From Pseudomonadota bacterium (GTDB lineage: Bacteria; Pseudomonadota; Alphaproteobacteria; Kiloniellales; JACOMY01), in contig JAKOWB010000188.1 of the NCBI GenBank assembly GCA_029781795.1, forward strand, positions 1 through 32,275: a stretch of DNA of 32,275 nt, read 5' to 3'. Shown piece after piece: positions 1-6,581 of this stretch. The notes below the pieces were generated by a model that was not told the origin of the DNA, ran no database searches, and worked only from the letters and a program-made list of their open reading frames with translations. Made by a program: the position numbers and the translations under genes. Within the stretch, counting starts at the first letter, position 1, and each line of letters opens with the position of its first letter.

Positions 1-224
1 CCTGGGTGCTGATCTTCGGCCTGGCGCTGTCCATCGCGCTGATGGCGGTGGCGGCGAACTTCATCGCCAAGCTGCTGAAGCAGCACCACTGGATCGCCTA
101 CATCGGGCTGGTGGTCATCCTCTACGTCGCCTTGAACATGATCTGGGATGGCGCGCACGAGGTGGCCGCCGCGGTCGACGAGGCGCCGGCGGTGACGGCG
201 CCGGCCGCGGTGCAGGGCAACTAG
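1..224 (+). CDS. TerC/YjbE-family integral membrane protein, C-terminal part
   Basis: This is the 3' end of a gene that begins before the window; the frame is open from base 3 to the stop at 222-224. The visible 73 residues hold two hydrophobic helices (one starting LIFGLALSIALMAVAANFIA, the other around WIAYIGLVVILYVALNMIW) separated by a short basic loop (KLLKQHH). An Ala/Val/Pro-rich tail follows. Helix spacing and the IAYxGLxxxxYVALxMIWDG pattern are those of the YjbE/TerC family, which is linked to metal-ion (Mn) export or tellurite resistance in the inner membrane. Substrate cannot be read from this fragment. The next gene is convergent, its stop overlapping this one by 4 bases. Confidence 0.65.
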   Translation, partial: WVLIFGLALSIALMAVAANFIAKLLKQHHWIAYIGLVVILYVALNMIWDGAHEVAAAVDEAPAVTAPAAVQGN

Positions 225-1072
225 GCCCCGCCGCTGCGCAGGGTCCAGCAGATCTCCTGGAAGCCGGGCTCGTCGGGGCCGATCAGGCCGCGGCGAATCA
301 GGAAATCGATGGCCACCAGGGCGACGTTGAATTTGAAGTCCTCCGTGGTGCGCAGCCGCTCGACCACCTGCTCGATCGGCCAGAGGTAGAACTCCTGCAC
401 CTCGTCGTCCTGCGGGTCGGGCAGCCAGTCCGGCGACAGCGCCAGGTCATAGACGAAGAGCACGTCGTCGCGCTGCCCGTCGGTGAAGAGGCAGCGATAG
501 GAGATGAGGCCCGCCGGCCGCGCGGCGGACGCGATCTCCGGCGTCAGGCCGGCCTCCTCATGGCACTCCTTCAGCAGATTGGCCCAGGGCGTCAGGCCCA
601 GCGGCTGTCCGCCGGCCACCAGATGGTCCAGCTTGCCCGGCGCCGTCGGCTTGGTCGGCGAGCGCTTGCCGACCCAGAGCTTGAGGCCCTCGGCGTCCTC
701 CACATAGCCGTTGAGGTGCACGCCGAAGGAGCGCACGCCGAAGATCGGCACGGCGCCGCGGTCGAGGGCGAAGAGCGGCGTCTCCTGCCAGTCGCGCAGC
801 ACGGGATAGCGCTCGTCGCGCCAGCGCGGCACCTGGCCGCTGTCGATCAGCGCCCGCACGACGCGGTCCATCGTCTCGGTGCGCTGCTGGAAGCCCGCCA
901 CCTGCGGCGAGAGGACGACCGCGCGATCGCTCACCAGCAGCTCGGGAAAGTCCGCCAGCCGCCGCGCCAGGGGATGCGTGACCCAGCCCATCTGCCGTCC
1001 GTCGACGACGAAGGGGCGATAGTCGTCGGGGTTCCAGCGGCGGCAGACCCGGGCACGGTCGAGCAGGGACAT
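221..1072 (-). CDS. DUF4743-containing NUDIX hydrolase
   Basis: A 283-residue protein with an N-terminal DUF4743-type region (about residues 1-115) and a NUDIX domain. The Nudix box is recognisable at about 154-176: Gly-Gly, then the catalytic core KECHEEAGL, matching REUxEExGU with Lys in place of Arg. The family hydrolyses nucleoside diphosphates linked to another moiety; this subfamily is often annotated as thiamine-pyrophosphokinase-associated, but the substrate is not known from sequence. The start ATG at 1070-1072 is divergent from the esterase gene, with about 76 bp between the two preferred starts. Length is normal for the subfamily. Function beyond NUDIX hydrolysis is inference. Confidence 0.85.
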   Translation of the reverse strand: MSLLDRARVCRRWNPDDYRPFVVDGRQMGWVTHPLARRLADFPELLVSDRAVVLSPQVAGFQQRTETMDRVVRALIDSGQVPRWRDERYPVLRDWQETPLFALDRGAVPIFGVRSFGVHLNGYVEDAEGLKLWVGKRSPTKPTAPGKLDHLVAGGQPLGLTPWANLLKECHEEAGLTPEIASAARPAGLISYRCLFTDGQRDDVLFVYDLALSPDWLPDPQDDEVQEFYLWPIEQVVERLRTTEDFKFNVALVAIDFLIRRGLIGPDEPGFQEICWTLRSGGA

Positions 1073-1148
1073 GCGCCGACCTTACGCGAAGTCGCACGCC
1101 GCCGTCAGCCCGCCTAGACTGGTGCGCGGTGCGTTCACCGGAGTCGTC

Positions 1149-2075
1149 ATGCCGCTTCATCCCGAGATGCAGTTCCTGCTGGCCGCGCGCGACAAGGCCG
1201 GCGCGCCGGGCAGCGACGTCGCCGCCTATCGCCGCTTCTGGAACGCCTATGCCGCCGCGACCGCCACGCCGCGACCGGCGGACATGCGGGTGCAGGACCG
1301 CAACCTGGCGGCGCCGGACGGCGCGGTGACGATCCGCGTCTACAAGCCGGGCGGCGGGCCGGGCGGGCCGCGGCCCGGCATCCTCTACCTGCACGGCGGC
1401 GGCTTCATGCTGGGCGACCTCGACAGCTCGGACACCACGGCCTGGGGCCTCGCCCAGGAGAGCGGCGCCGTGGTGGTCAGCGTCGACTACCGCCTGGCGC
1501 CGGAGCACCCCTATCCCGCCGCCTTCGACGACTCCTGGGCGGCGCTGCTGCACGTCGCACGGCACGGTGCGGCGCTGGGCATCGACCCGGCACGCCTGGC
1601 CGTGGCGGGCGACAGCGCCGGCGGCAATCTCGCGGCGACCTTGTCGCTCGCATCGCGCGACCGTGGCGGGCCACCGCTGCGCGCGCAGGCGGCGATCTAT
1701 CCCTGGGTCGGGATTCCCTTCGACTATCCGTCCTACCGGGCCAACGCGCTGGGGCCAGGCCTGACGCTGGAATCGATGCTGAAGTTCCGCCAGGCCTACC
1801 TCGGCGGCGAGGACACCGAGGATCCCTACGCCATGCCGATCAAGGCGAAGGACTTCGCCGGCCTGGCGCCGGCGCTGGTGATGACGGCCGAGCTGGACCC
1901 GATCCGCGACGACGGCCGCGTCTATGCCGCGCGCCTGGCCGAGGCCGGGACCGACGTGATCTACCGCGAGCTGCCGGGGCTGCTGCACGGCTTCCTGCGC
2001 GCGCGCCTCGCCGGCCCCTATTGCCACGGCGCCTTCGGCGAGATCGCCCGCTTCCTGAAGGAACGCCTGGCCTAG
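1149..2075 (+). CDS. alpha/beta hydrolase, hormone-sensitive-lipase-type esterase
   Basis: A 308-residue carboxylesterase/acetyl-hydrolase of the HSL (family IV) type. Seen in sequence: oxyanion-hole motif HGGG at residues 82-85, nucleophile elbow GDSAGG with Ser156, the ELDPIRD motif giving Asp250, and His280 in LLHGFLR. These complete the Ser-Asp-His triad. The frame is open back to an ATG at 1071, but that would overlap the divergent NUDIX start. I choose ATG 1149 because GGAG lies five bases upstream and the protein then begins like its relatives. No signal peptide is visible, so it is cytoplasmic and probably acts on short-chain acyl esters. The gene ends four bases before the convergent autotransporter stop. 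Confidence 0.88.
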   Translation: MPLHPEMQFLLAARDKAGAPGSDVAAYRRFWNAYAAATATPRPADMRVQDRNLAAPDGAVTIRVYKPGGGPGGPRPGILYLHGGGFMLGDLDSSDTTAWGLAQESGAVVVSVDYRLAPEHPYPAAFDDSWAALLHVARHGAALGIDPARLAVAGDSAGGNLAATLSLASRDRGGPPLRAQAAIYPWVGIPFDYPSYRANALGPGLTLESMLKFRQAYLGGEDTEDPYAMPIKAKDFAGLAPALVMTAELDPIRDDGRVYAARLAEAGTDVIYRELPGLLHGFLRARLAGPYCHGAFGEIARFLKERLA

Positions 2076-2079
2076 CGCC

Positions 2080-5034
2080 CTACCAGGCGAGCCTGGCGCC
2101 CACCACGCCGGCGACGCCCTCGGTCTTGTCGCCGAAGAGGTAGTCGACGTCGAGGTAGAGGGAGAGGTGGCCGCCCCAGGCATCGGTCTCCAGCCCGCCG
2201 CCGACCGAGCCGAAGGTGCCGCCAAGGTCGCTGGTGGCGGTGACGCCGGTGACCGTCACCCTGGCCTCGCCCAGGAACTCGTGGTGCGCGTTGGCCTCCA
2301 GGTAGGGCTTCACCTGCCAGCCGCCGAGGTCGAGCGGCCCGCCGACCCGCGCGCCGACGCGCCCGCGCAGCGAACTGGCGCCCTCCAGCAGGATGGCCGC
2401 GCCGCTGCCGTCCTCCAGGTCGCCGCTCCAGCTGTGCGCGTATGCGATCTGGACCTGCGGCTCGAGGTAGAAGCCGCCGAAGTCGGCGCGGTAGCCGACC
2501 TCGAGCGAGCCGCCGGCCGTGGTGACCAGCGTGGAGTCGTCGGTGCCGCTCGAGGGCACCGAGAGCGTCGCCGTCAGCAGGTCGGCATGGGCCACAAGGT
2601 CGGCGTGCCAACCGCCCACGAGGTAGGTGGCATAGAGCCCGAAGGTCGGGCCGAAGAGCTCCACCTCCGCGTCGCTGCCGTCCAGCGCGCCGCTGTGCGA
2701 GCCGAGGCCGAGGCTGCCGCCGAGCAGCAGCAGGTCGTCCTGGCTGAAGGCGTCCCGCCAGCCGAAGTCGTATCCGCCCTGCAGCCCACTGCTGCTCTGC
2801 TCGATCGGCAGCGAGCCGTCGGGCTCCAGCCGGAGGCCGGCGCCGAGCGCGCGCAGCCAGGCGCCCTGCGGCCGGTCGCCGCCATAGCCACCGAAAGCGC
2901 TGGCCTCCTGCAGGTCGCTGGCGCCGAGGGCGGCGCTCTGGCCGCCGGGGTGCCCCAACTGGTCGCGCACCTCGCCCAACCGCTCGTGCAGCGCGCCGGT
3001 TTCCAGCAGCCAGCCGTTCAGCGCGACGAGCTGCGCCGCGACGTAGGGCGTCAGCCGTTCGTCTGCTACCTGCCGGCTCTGCAGGTACCAGATGCCGTCG
3101 GGCTCCAGCACCAGGTCGTAGGCGAAGGCGCCCGCCTGGGTCGGCCCGGCGAGGGCGAAGTTGTCCGCCGTGGTGCTGCCCTGCGAGACGTCGATGACGC
3201 GGATGCCGCTGCCCTGCGTCGCCGCGCCGGGGCCGTCGGCGTTGGCGATCTCGACCTCGGTGGTGCCGGTTACCGTGCCCTGGATCACCACCACGTCCGA
3301 GGGTGAGAGCTCGTCGCCGAGGTAAGTGTCGAGCGCGAGCCGGCCGCCACCGCCGTTGAAGTCGCCGGCGATGGTCAGGGTCTCGAAGGTGCCGGGGTCG
3401 CTGTTGAAGGCGCCGGCATCGGCCTCCTGCAGCGAGATGCGCCCGCTGTTGGTCAGCGTGTCGATGCCGAGCCAGCTCTGGCTGCCGATCACCGAGATCA
3501 GGCCGGCATTGGTCAGCGTGTCGCCGCCGCTACCAAAGTCGCTGTCGCCCGAGCGCGCGTACCAGGCGCCGCCGACCAGATTGTCGAAGCGGTCGTCGCC
3601 GCCGCCCAGCGACAGACGGCCGACGATGAGGCCGCTGCTGTCGATGTCGGCAATGCCGTCGCCGCCCTGGATGGCGAGATCGCTCGCCGCCGACAGGCGC
3701 CCGGCGATGGAGACGGTCGCCAGCGGGATCTGCAGGTTGATGCCGCCGCCGCCGCCGCTGCCGCCGACCACGTCGCCTGCACCGGTGATGGCGATGTCCA
3801 CCGTGCTGTAGCCGGCCACCATATTGGTGATGCCGAAGCTGGCGATGCCGAAGCCGCCGGTGGCATTGCTGGTCGCCGTGCCGGATACGGTGATGGTGCT
3901 GGAGCCGCAGCCGTAGGTGATGAGGTCGTCGCAGTTGGTCGAGGTGCGGATGGCGTCGGCCCCATTGCCGGTGACCAGGATGCTGCCACCGGCCAGAACC
4001 GCGATGTCGTTGTCGGCTTCGACGCCGAAGCCATAGCTGGCGTAGATGCCATGCGACCCCGCGCCGCTGGTCGTGATGGTGCCGTCGAGCCGCGCGGTGA
4101 AGCCGTAGTAGCTGTGCTTGGCATAGATGCCATGAGCCGCGGTGCCTACCGTCACGACGTCGCCGCTCATGTTGACCGCGGTCTCTCCCAGGAAGGCGCG
4201 GATGTAGACGCCAGCGGAGTCGTCGCCACGCGTATCGAGCAGACTGTCCACCGTGATGGTCAGCAGCTGAGCGTCGGTCTGCGTATAGACCGCAGAGGAG
4301 TTGGTGCCGTAGGTCGTGACCGCGCCGGTGATGGTGGCAAGGCCAGTGCTGACGGCATTCACGTCGATGCCGCGGGCGTGGACGCCATGCGTGGTCACCT
4401 GCGCGGAGGATACAAAGTCCAGCACCCCGGTACCGGCGTTGATGCGGATTCCAACGGAGTCGTTCTGCTGCGTGGTGACGGAGCCCGAGATGCGGGCATA
4501 GGCGTCGGTCGAAGCGAGAGCGATGCCGGTGCCGGCGCCCAGCATGTTGATGTTGCCCGTCGAGATGAGTCGCGAGGCCTGACCTATGCCGTGACCCGCT
4601 GCCAGGATGCCGAAGCCGGTGCCATTGACCGTGATGTCGGCGTCCGAGACCACGGTGACCGGCGCATCGTTCGATCTGGTGAGGATTCCCGACGCCGCGT
4701 TGCCGGAGGTCGTGATCGTCACATCGCCGGTGACATTGGTCGTCAGCGATCCCAGGACCATTCCGGCCTGACCGTTGCTGACACCGGCGCTGTTGTCGGC
4801 GGCGGTTGTGATGGTCACGGCACCGGCCTGGCCCGCCGCCGCGCCGACATTCAGCGTCAGATCGTCGACCAGATAGGTGATGCCCAGGGGATAGTTCGTG
4901 GCGTTGCAGCTGGCCGTGCCGCCGGGCGCCACCACGCCGCATTCGTCATTCGCGCGGGCCGCCGGCACCGCCCCCACCGCCAGCAGCAACAGCAATGCCG
5001 AGCCGCCGAGCAGCGCTCTCCGCCGTCCTTTCAT
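2080..5034 (-). CDS. autotransporter (type Va) with beta-solenoid passenger, copy 1
   Basis: A 984-residue secreted or surface protein. Residues 1-28 are a signal peptide (basic KGRRR, Leu-rich core, AARA cleavage site). A passenger of degenerate Thr/Gly/Ser repeats follows (recurring ITTSGxxSxGIYA-like units, roughly residues 40-560), as in beta-helical adhesins. Next is a linker resembling the autotransporter-associated junction (SLQEADAGAFNSD, LALDTYLG). The C-terminal beta-barrel spans about 720-984 and ends in Trp, as outer-membrane proteins do. Start choice: an ATG at 5046 is also in frame, but the ATG at 5034 has GGGGGA four bases upstream, the same arrangement as at the paralogue. Cys32 and Cys43 of the mature N-terminus match the paralogue; a further Cys pair lies mid-passenger. 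No protease triad was recognised, so an adhesin-like role is likely. Confidence 0.88.
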   Translation of the reverse strand: MKGRRRALLGGSALLLLLAVGAVPAARANDECGVVAPGGTASCNATNYPLGITYLVDDLTLNVGAAAGQAGAVTITTAADNSAGVSNGQAGMVLGSLTTNVTGDVTITTSGNAASGILTRSNDAPVTVVSDADITVNGTGFGILAAGHGIGQASRLISTGNINMLGAGTGIALASTDAYARISGSVTTQQNDSVGIRINAGTGVLDFVSSAQVTTHGVHARGIDVNAVSTGLATITGAVTTYGTNSSAVYTQTDAQLLTITVDSLLDTRGDDSAGVYIRAFLGETAVNMSGDVVTVGTAAHGIYAKHSYYGFTARLDGTITTSGAGSHGIYASYGFGVEADNDIAVLAGGSILVTGNGADAIRTSTNCDDLITYGCGSSTITVSGTATSNATGGFGIASFGITNMVAGYSTVDIAITGAGDVVGGSGGGGGINLQIPLATVSIAGRLSAASDLAIQGGDGIADIDSSGLIVGRLSLGGGDDRFDNLVGGAWYARSGDSDFGSGGDTLTNAGLISVIGSQSWLGIDTLTNSGRISLQEADAGAFNSDPGTFETLTIAGDFNGGGGRLALDTYLGDELSPSDVVVIQGTVTGTTEVEIANADGPGAATQGSGIRVIDVSQGSTTADNFALAGPTQAGAFAYDLVLEPDGIWYLQSRQVADERLTPYVAAQLVALNGWLLETGALHERLGEVRDQLGHPGGQSAALGASDLQEASAFGGYGGDRPQGAWLRALGAGLRLEPDGSLPIEQSSSGLQGGYDFGWRDAFSQDDLLLLGGSLGLGSHSGALDGSDAEVELFGPTFGLYATYLVGGWHADLVAHADLLTATLSVPSSGTDDSTLVTTAGGSLEVGYRADFGGFYLEPQVQIAYAHSWSGDLEDGSGAAILLEGASSLRGRVGARVGGPLDLGGWQVKPYLEANAHHEFLGEARVTVTGVTATSDLGGTFGSVGGGLETDAWGGHLSLYLDVDYLFGDKTEGVAGVVGARLAW

Positions 5035-5072
5035 GGCATCCCCCATGCCAATGTTCCGGCCGCCGCCGGATG

Positions 5073-5093
5073 ACTGATGTATTATTCATCAGT
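5073..5093. promoter_or_regulatory. inverted repeat upstream of autotransporter 1 (candidate operator)
   Basis: ACTGATG at 5073-5079 and CATCAGT at 5087-5093 are perfect 7-base arms around an AT-only 7-base centre. The element sits 39 bases upstream of the preferred start, next to TATATA-like sequence at about 5096-5103. This is the only strongly AT-rich patch within several kilobases. Location and symmetry suggest a regulator site or promoter element for the autotransporter. The binding protein is unknown. Confidence 0.45.
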
Positions 5094-5200
5094 AGCTATA
5101 TAGGACTATGGCAATCAGCGGGAGTGACCGCAAGAAAAACCTCGAAGTCAGGAGGGCTTAGACGGCAAGGCCGTGGCCGTGGCCGACGGCGAGGCGCCGG

Positions 5201-5542
5201 TCAGCCGGCCAGCTTTTCCGTGGTCAGCACCGCTGTCACCTGCGGGATCTGGCGCAGGCAGCGGGCGACGTAGTCGGTGAGCTGCGGATCGAAGCCGGCC
5301 ACCTGGATGTCCAGCGTCACGGCCTCGCGGCCCTGCCCCTCGGCCTGGGCGAAGAAGCGCTCGGGCACCAGGCCGCGCTTGGCGAAGAGTTCCAGCACGC
5401 GGGGCAGCAGACCGGGATCGGCCAGGGCCTGAACGGCGAAACAGGCGACACGCTCGGCGGTGCGCGGACGGACGTGCAGGGCCGCGCCGGACGCGACGGG
5501 AAGGGACGCGGTGGGAAGAGACGAGGCGGGAAGGGAGGACAT
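5201..5542 (-). CDS. ACT-domain protein resembling acetolactate synthase regulatory subunit
   Basis: A 113-residue protein. Residues about 30-110 have the ACT fold pattern: CFAVQALADPGLLPRVLELFAKRGL, then a central strand with VTLDIQVAG, and QIPQVTAVLTTE at the end. This resembles the small subunit of acetohydroxyacid synthase (IlvM/IlvN type), which binds branched-chain amino acids. No catalytic subunit gene is present in the window. The ATG at 5542 has GGAG seven bases upstream. The first 16 residues are three tandem SSLPA/SSLPT/ASLPV units. A leader peptide and attenuator-like hairpins precede the gene, agreeing with amino-acid control. The ACT call is fairly safe; the link to branched-chain synthesis is inference. 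Confidence 0.7.
   Translation of the reverse strand: MSSLPASSLPTASLPVASGAALHVRPRTAERVACFAVQALADPGLLPRVLELFAKRGLVPERFFAQAEGQGREAVTLDIQVAGFDPQLTDYVARCLRQIPQVTAVLTTEKLAG
5495..5539 (-). repeat. three imperfect 15-bp tandem repeats at the 5' end of the ACT gene
   Basis: Codons 2-16 consist of three consecutive 15-bp units sharing the core TCYCTTCCC (coding strand), encoding SSLPA, SSLPT and ASLPV. Copies differ at several positions, so the array is not freshly expanded. It would form a flexible N-terminal tail before the ACT domain. Confidence 0.6.
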
Positions 5543-5577
5543 GGATCGACTCCAGAACCGAAACGGACGTCAGACGG

Positions 5578-5618
5578 AAAAAGCGGGCAAGCCCCCGGTC
5601 GCTCAGGCGAGCGCCGGG
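5578..5618 (-). promoter_or_regulatory. candidate transcription attenuator: alternative hairpins plus T-tract
   Basis: On the minus strand CCCGG-CGCTC (5618-5609) pairs with GAGCG-a-CCGGG (5604-5594): ten pairs, one bulged A, loop GCCT. This hairpin contains the leader-peptide stop codon. Its 3' arm also supplies the CGGG (5597-5594) that pairs with CCCG (5587-5584) just before five T (5582-5578). The two structures cannot coexist, which is the antiterminator/terminator logic of ribosome-mediated attenuation. The terminator stem is short (four GC pairs), which lowers confidence. It lies 36 bases before the ACT start, leaving little room for a separate promoter in between. Confidence 0.5.
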
Positions 5619-5659
5619 CCGCTAATTCGAATGATCGTCCGGGTCTGGAAGTGGACCAT
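5603..5659 (-). CDS. putative 18-residue leader peptide with Ile control codons
   Basis: ATG at 5659-5657, stop TGA at 5605-5603, product MVHFQTRTIIRISGPALA. Codons 9, 10 and 12 are Ile (ATC, ATT, ATT), with a CGA Arg between; ATT and CGA are unusual in this GC-rich window. The stop codon falls inside the antiterminator-like hairpin. A ribosome finishing the peptide would mask that hairpin, and one stalled at the Ile codons would leave it free. No Shine-Dalgarno precedes the ATG. A TTGACC begins exactly 35 bases upstream, so the peptide may be leaderless, as reported for alphaproteobacterial trpL. It resembles amino-acid biosynthetic leaders in design; the peptide is predicted only. Confidence 0.5.
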   Translation of the reverse strand: MVHFQTRTIIRISGPALA

Positions 5660-5665
5660 GCGATG

Positions 5666-5694
5666 AGACTGCGAGAGCGCCGTGCAGCGGTCAA
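5666..5694 (-). promoter_or_regulatory. candidate promoter of the leader peptide / ACT gene
   Basis: TTGACC at 5694-5689 (minus strand) is followed after 17 bases by CAGTCT at 5671-5666, which keeps only A2 and T6 of the -10 consensus. The ATG of the leader peptide would then be the transcription start. The -35 is good and the -10 weak. The positional fit is the main support. Confidence 0.4.
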
Positions 5695-5700
5695 GCAATT

Positions 5701-6126
5701 TTATTGCGAGTGCTGCCCCTGCTCCACCGCCTGCTTCAGCGCCGCGGCGACCACGGCCTCGGCCGCCGGGCTGCGGCTGGCGGCGAAGCCGGCGGCGAAG
5801 GCCGTGCCGACCGAGGCCAGGGGATAGCGCTGGGCCAGGGCCAGGCCCTCGCCCAGCAGGTCGCGCGGCGCCGGCCGATTGCGCATCCGCACGCGTTCGC
5901 GGTGGCGGAGGTAGAACACCAGCGCCGCCGCCTTCAGCAGCAGGATCAGCAGCAGCGAGGCGGCGGTGCAGATCGAAGCGAGGGCCGGCGGCAGGACCAG
6001 CAGCCAGGCCGCGTGCAAGGCGCCGGCGACATAGACCAGCGCCAGCACGAGCACGACGGCGGCGAAGAGCGCGAAGGCCAGGACGAACCCGGCCCGGCGC
6101 TTGAGTTCGCTGAGATCCCAGCCCAT
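5701..6126 (-). CDS. DUF1469 / holin-superfamily-III-like membrane protein
   Basis: A 141-residue protein. Two long hydrophobic segments (about residues 12-38 and 41-68) are followed by a basic RHRERVRMRNR stretch. An amphipathic/Ala-rich tail contains a weak third hydrophobic stretch (YPLASVGTAFAAGFAAS). This is the layout of the putative phage-holin/DUF1469 family that sits next to DUF883 genes in many proteobacteria, probably in the inner membrane. GTG at 6129 is also possible, but ATG 6126 has GGGGGG seven bases upstream. It follows the DUF883 gene by 25 bases, so they are likely co-transcribed. There is no phage context, so a lytic holin role is unlikely. Confidence 0.65.
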   Translation of the reverse strand: MGWDLSELKRRAGFVLAFALFAAVVLVLALVYVAGALHAAWLLVLPPALASICTAASLLLILLLKAAALVFYLRHRERVRMRNRPAPRDLLGEGLALAQRYPLASVGTAFAAGFAASRSPAAEAVVAAALKQAVEQGQHSQ

Positions 6127-6151
6127 CACGTCGCCCCCCGCCCGCCGCGGG

Positions 6152-6430
6152 TCAGCGCCCGGTCAGCTTGCCGATCAGCAGGCCGCCCAGGAAGGCGATG
6201 AGCAGCGCCGTCAGCGGCTTCTCGGTCACGGCGGCGCTGATCTTCTCGGCACCCTCGCTGACCCGCTCCTTGGCATCGTCGGCGGCGCCCTTCACCTTGT
6301 CGTAGGCGCGGTTGCCCTCGCGCGACGCCAGCTTGCGCAGGTCGCCGGCCAGCGCCGCGACGTCGGCGCGCAGGCTCTCCAGGTCGGACTTGAAGTCGAT
6401 GTCATCGCCATTGGTGCGCGCAGTCGCCAT
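6152..6430 (-). CDS. DUF883 (ElaB/YqjD-like) protein
   Basis: A 92-residue protein: a charged helical N-terminal region (DLESLRADVAALAGDLRKLAS, predicted coiled coil), an amphipathic middle, and a C-terminal hydrophobic anchor (LTALLIAFLGGLLIGKLTGR). This is the DUF883 architecture of ElaB/YqjD, tail-anchored inner-membrane proteins associated with ribosomes and stationary phase in E. coli. The frame is open upstream to 6514, but ATG 6430 has an ideal AAGGAG eight bases upstream. It is the first gene of the pair with the holin-like protein. Confidence 0.8.
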   Translation of the reverse strand: MATARTNGDDIDFKSDLESLRADVAALAGDLRKLASREGNRAYDKVKGAADDAKERVSEGAEKISAAVTEKPLTALLIAFLGGLLIGKLTGR

Positions 6431-6581
6431 GGATCCCACTCCTTCCCTGTGTCGGACTGCTGGGAGAACGGCCGCCGCGCGGCCAGGGTTCCCATAAGCC
6501 ACGGGAAAGACCACGCGGGCCTGCAGTCATGCGCAGCTTGGCACCACCGTGCCCGCCCGGGCGATGATCCAGATCAAGGGC

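Noticed and set aside
5701..6126. Holin-like protein as evidence of a prophage
   Set aside because: No other phage gene is present, and this family commonly accompanies DUF883 genes in ordinary chromosomes.
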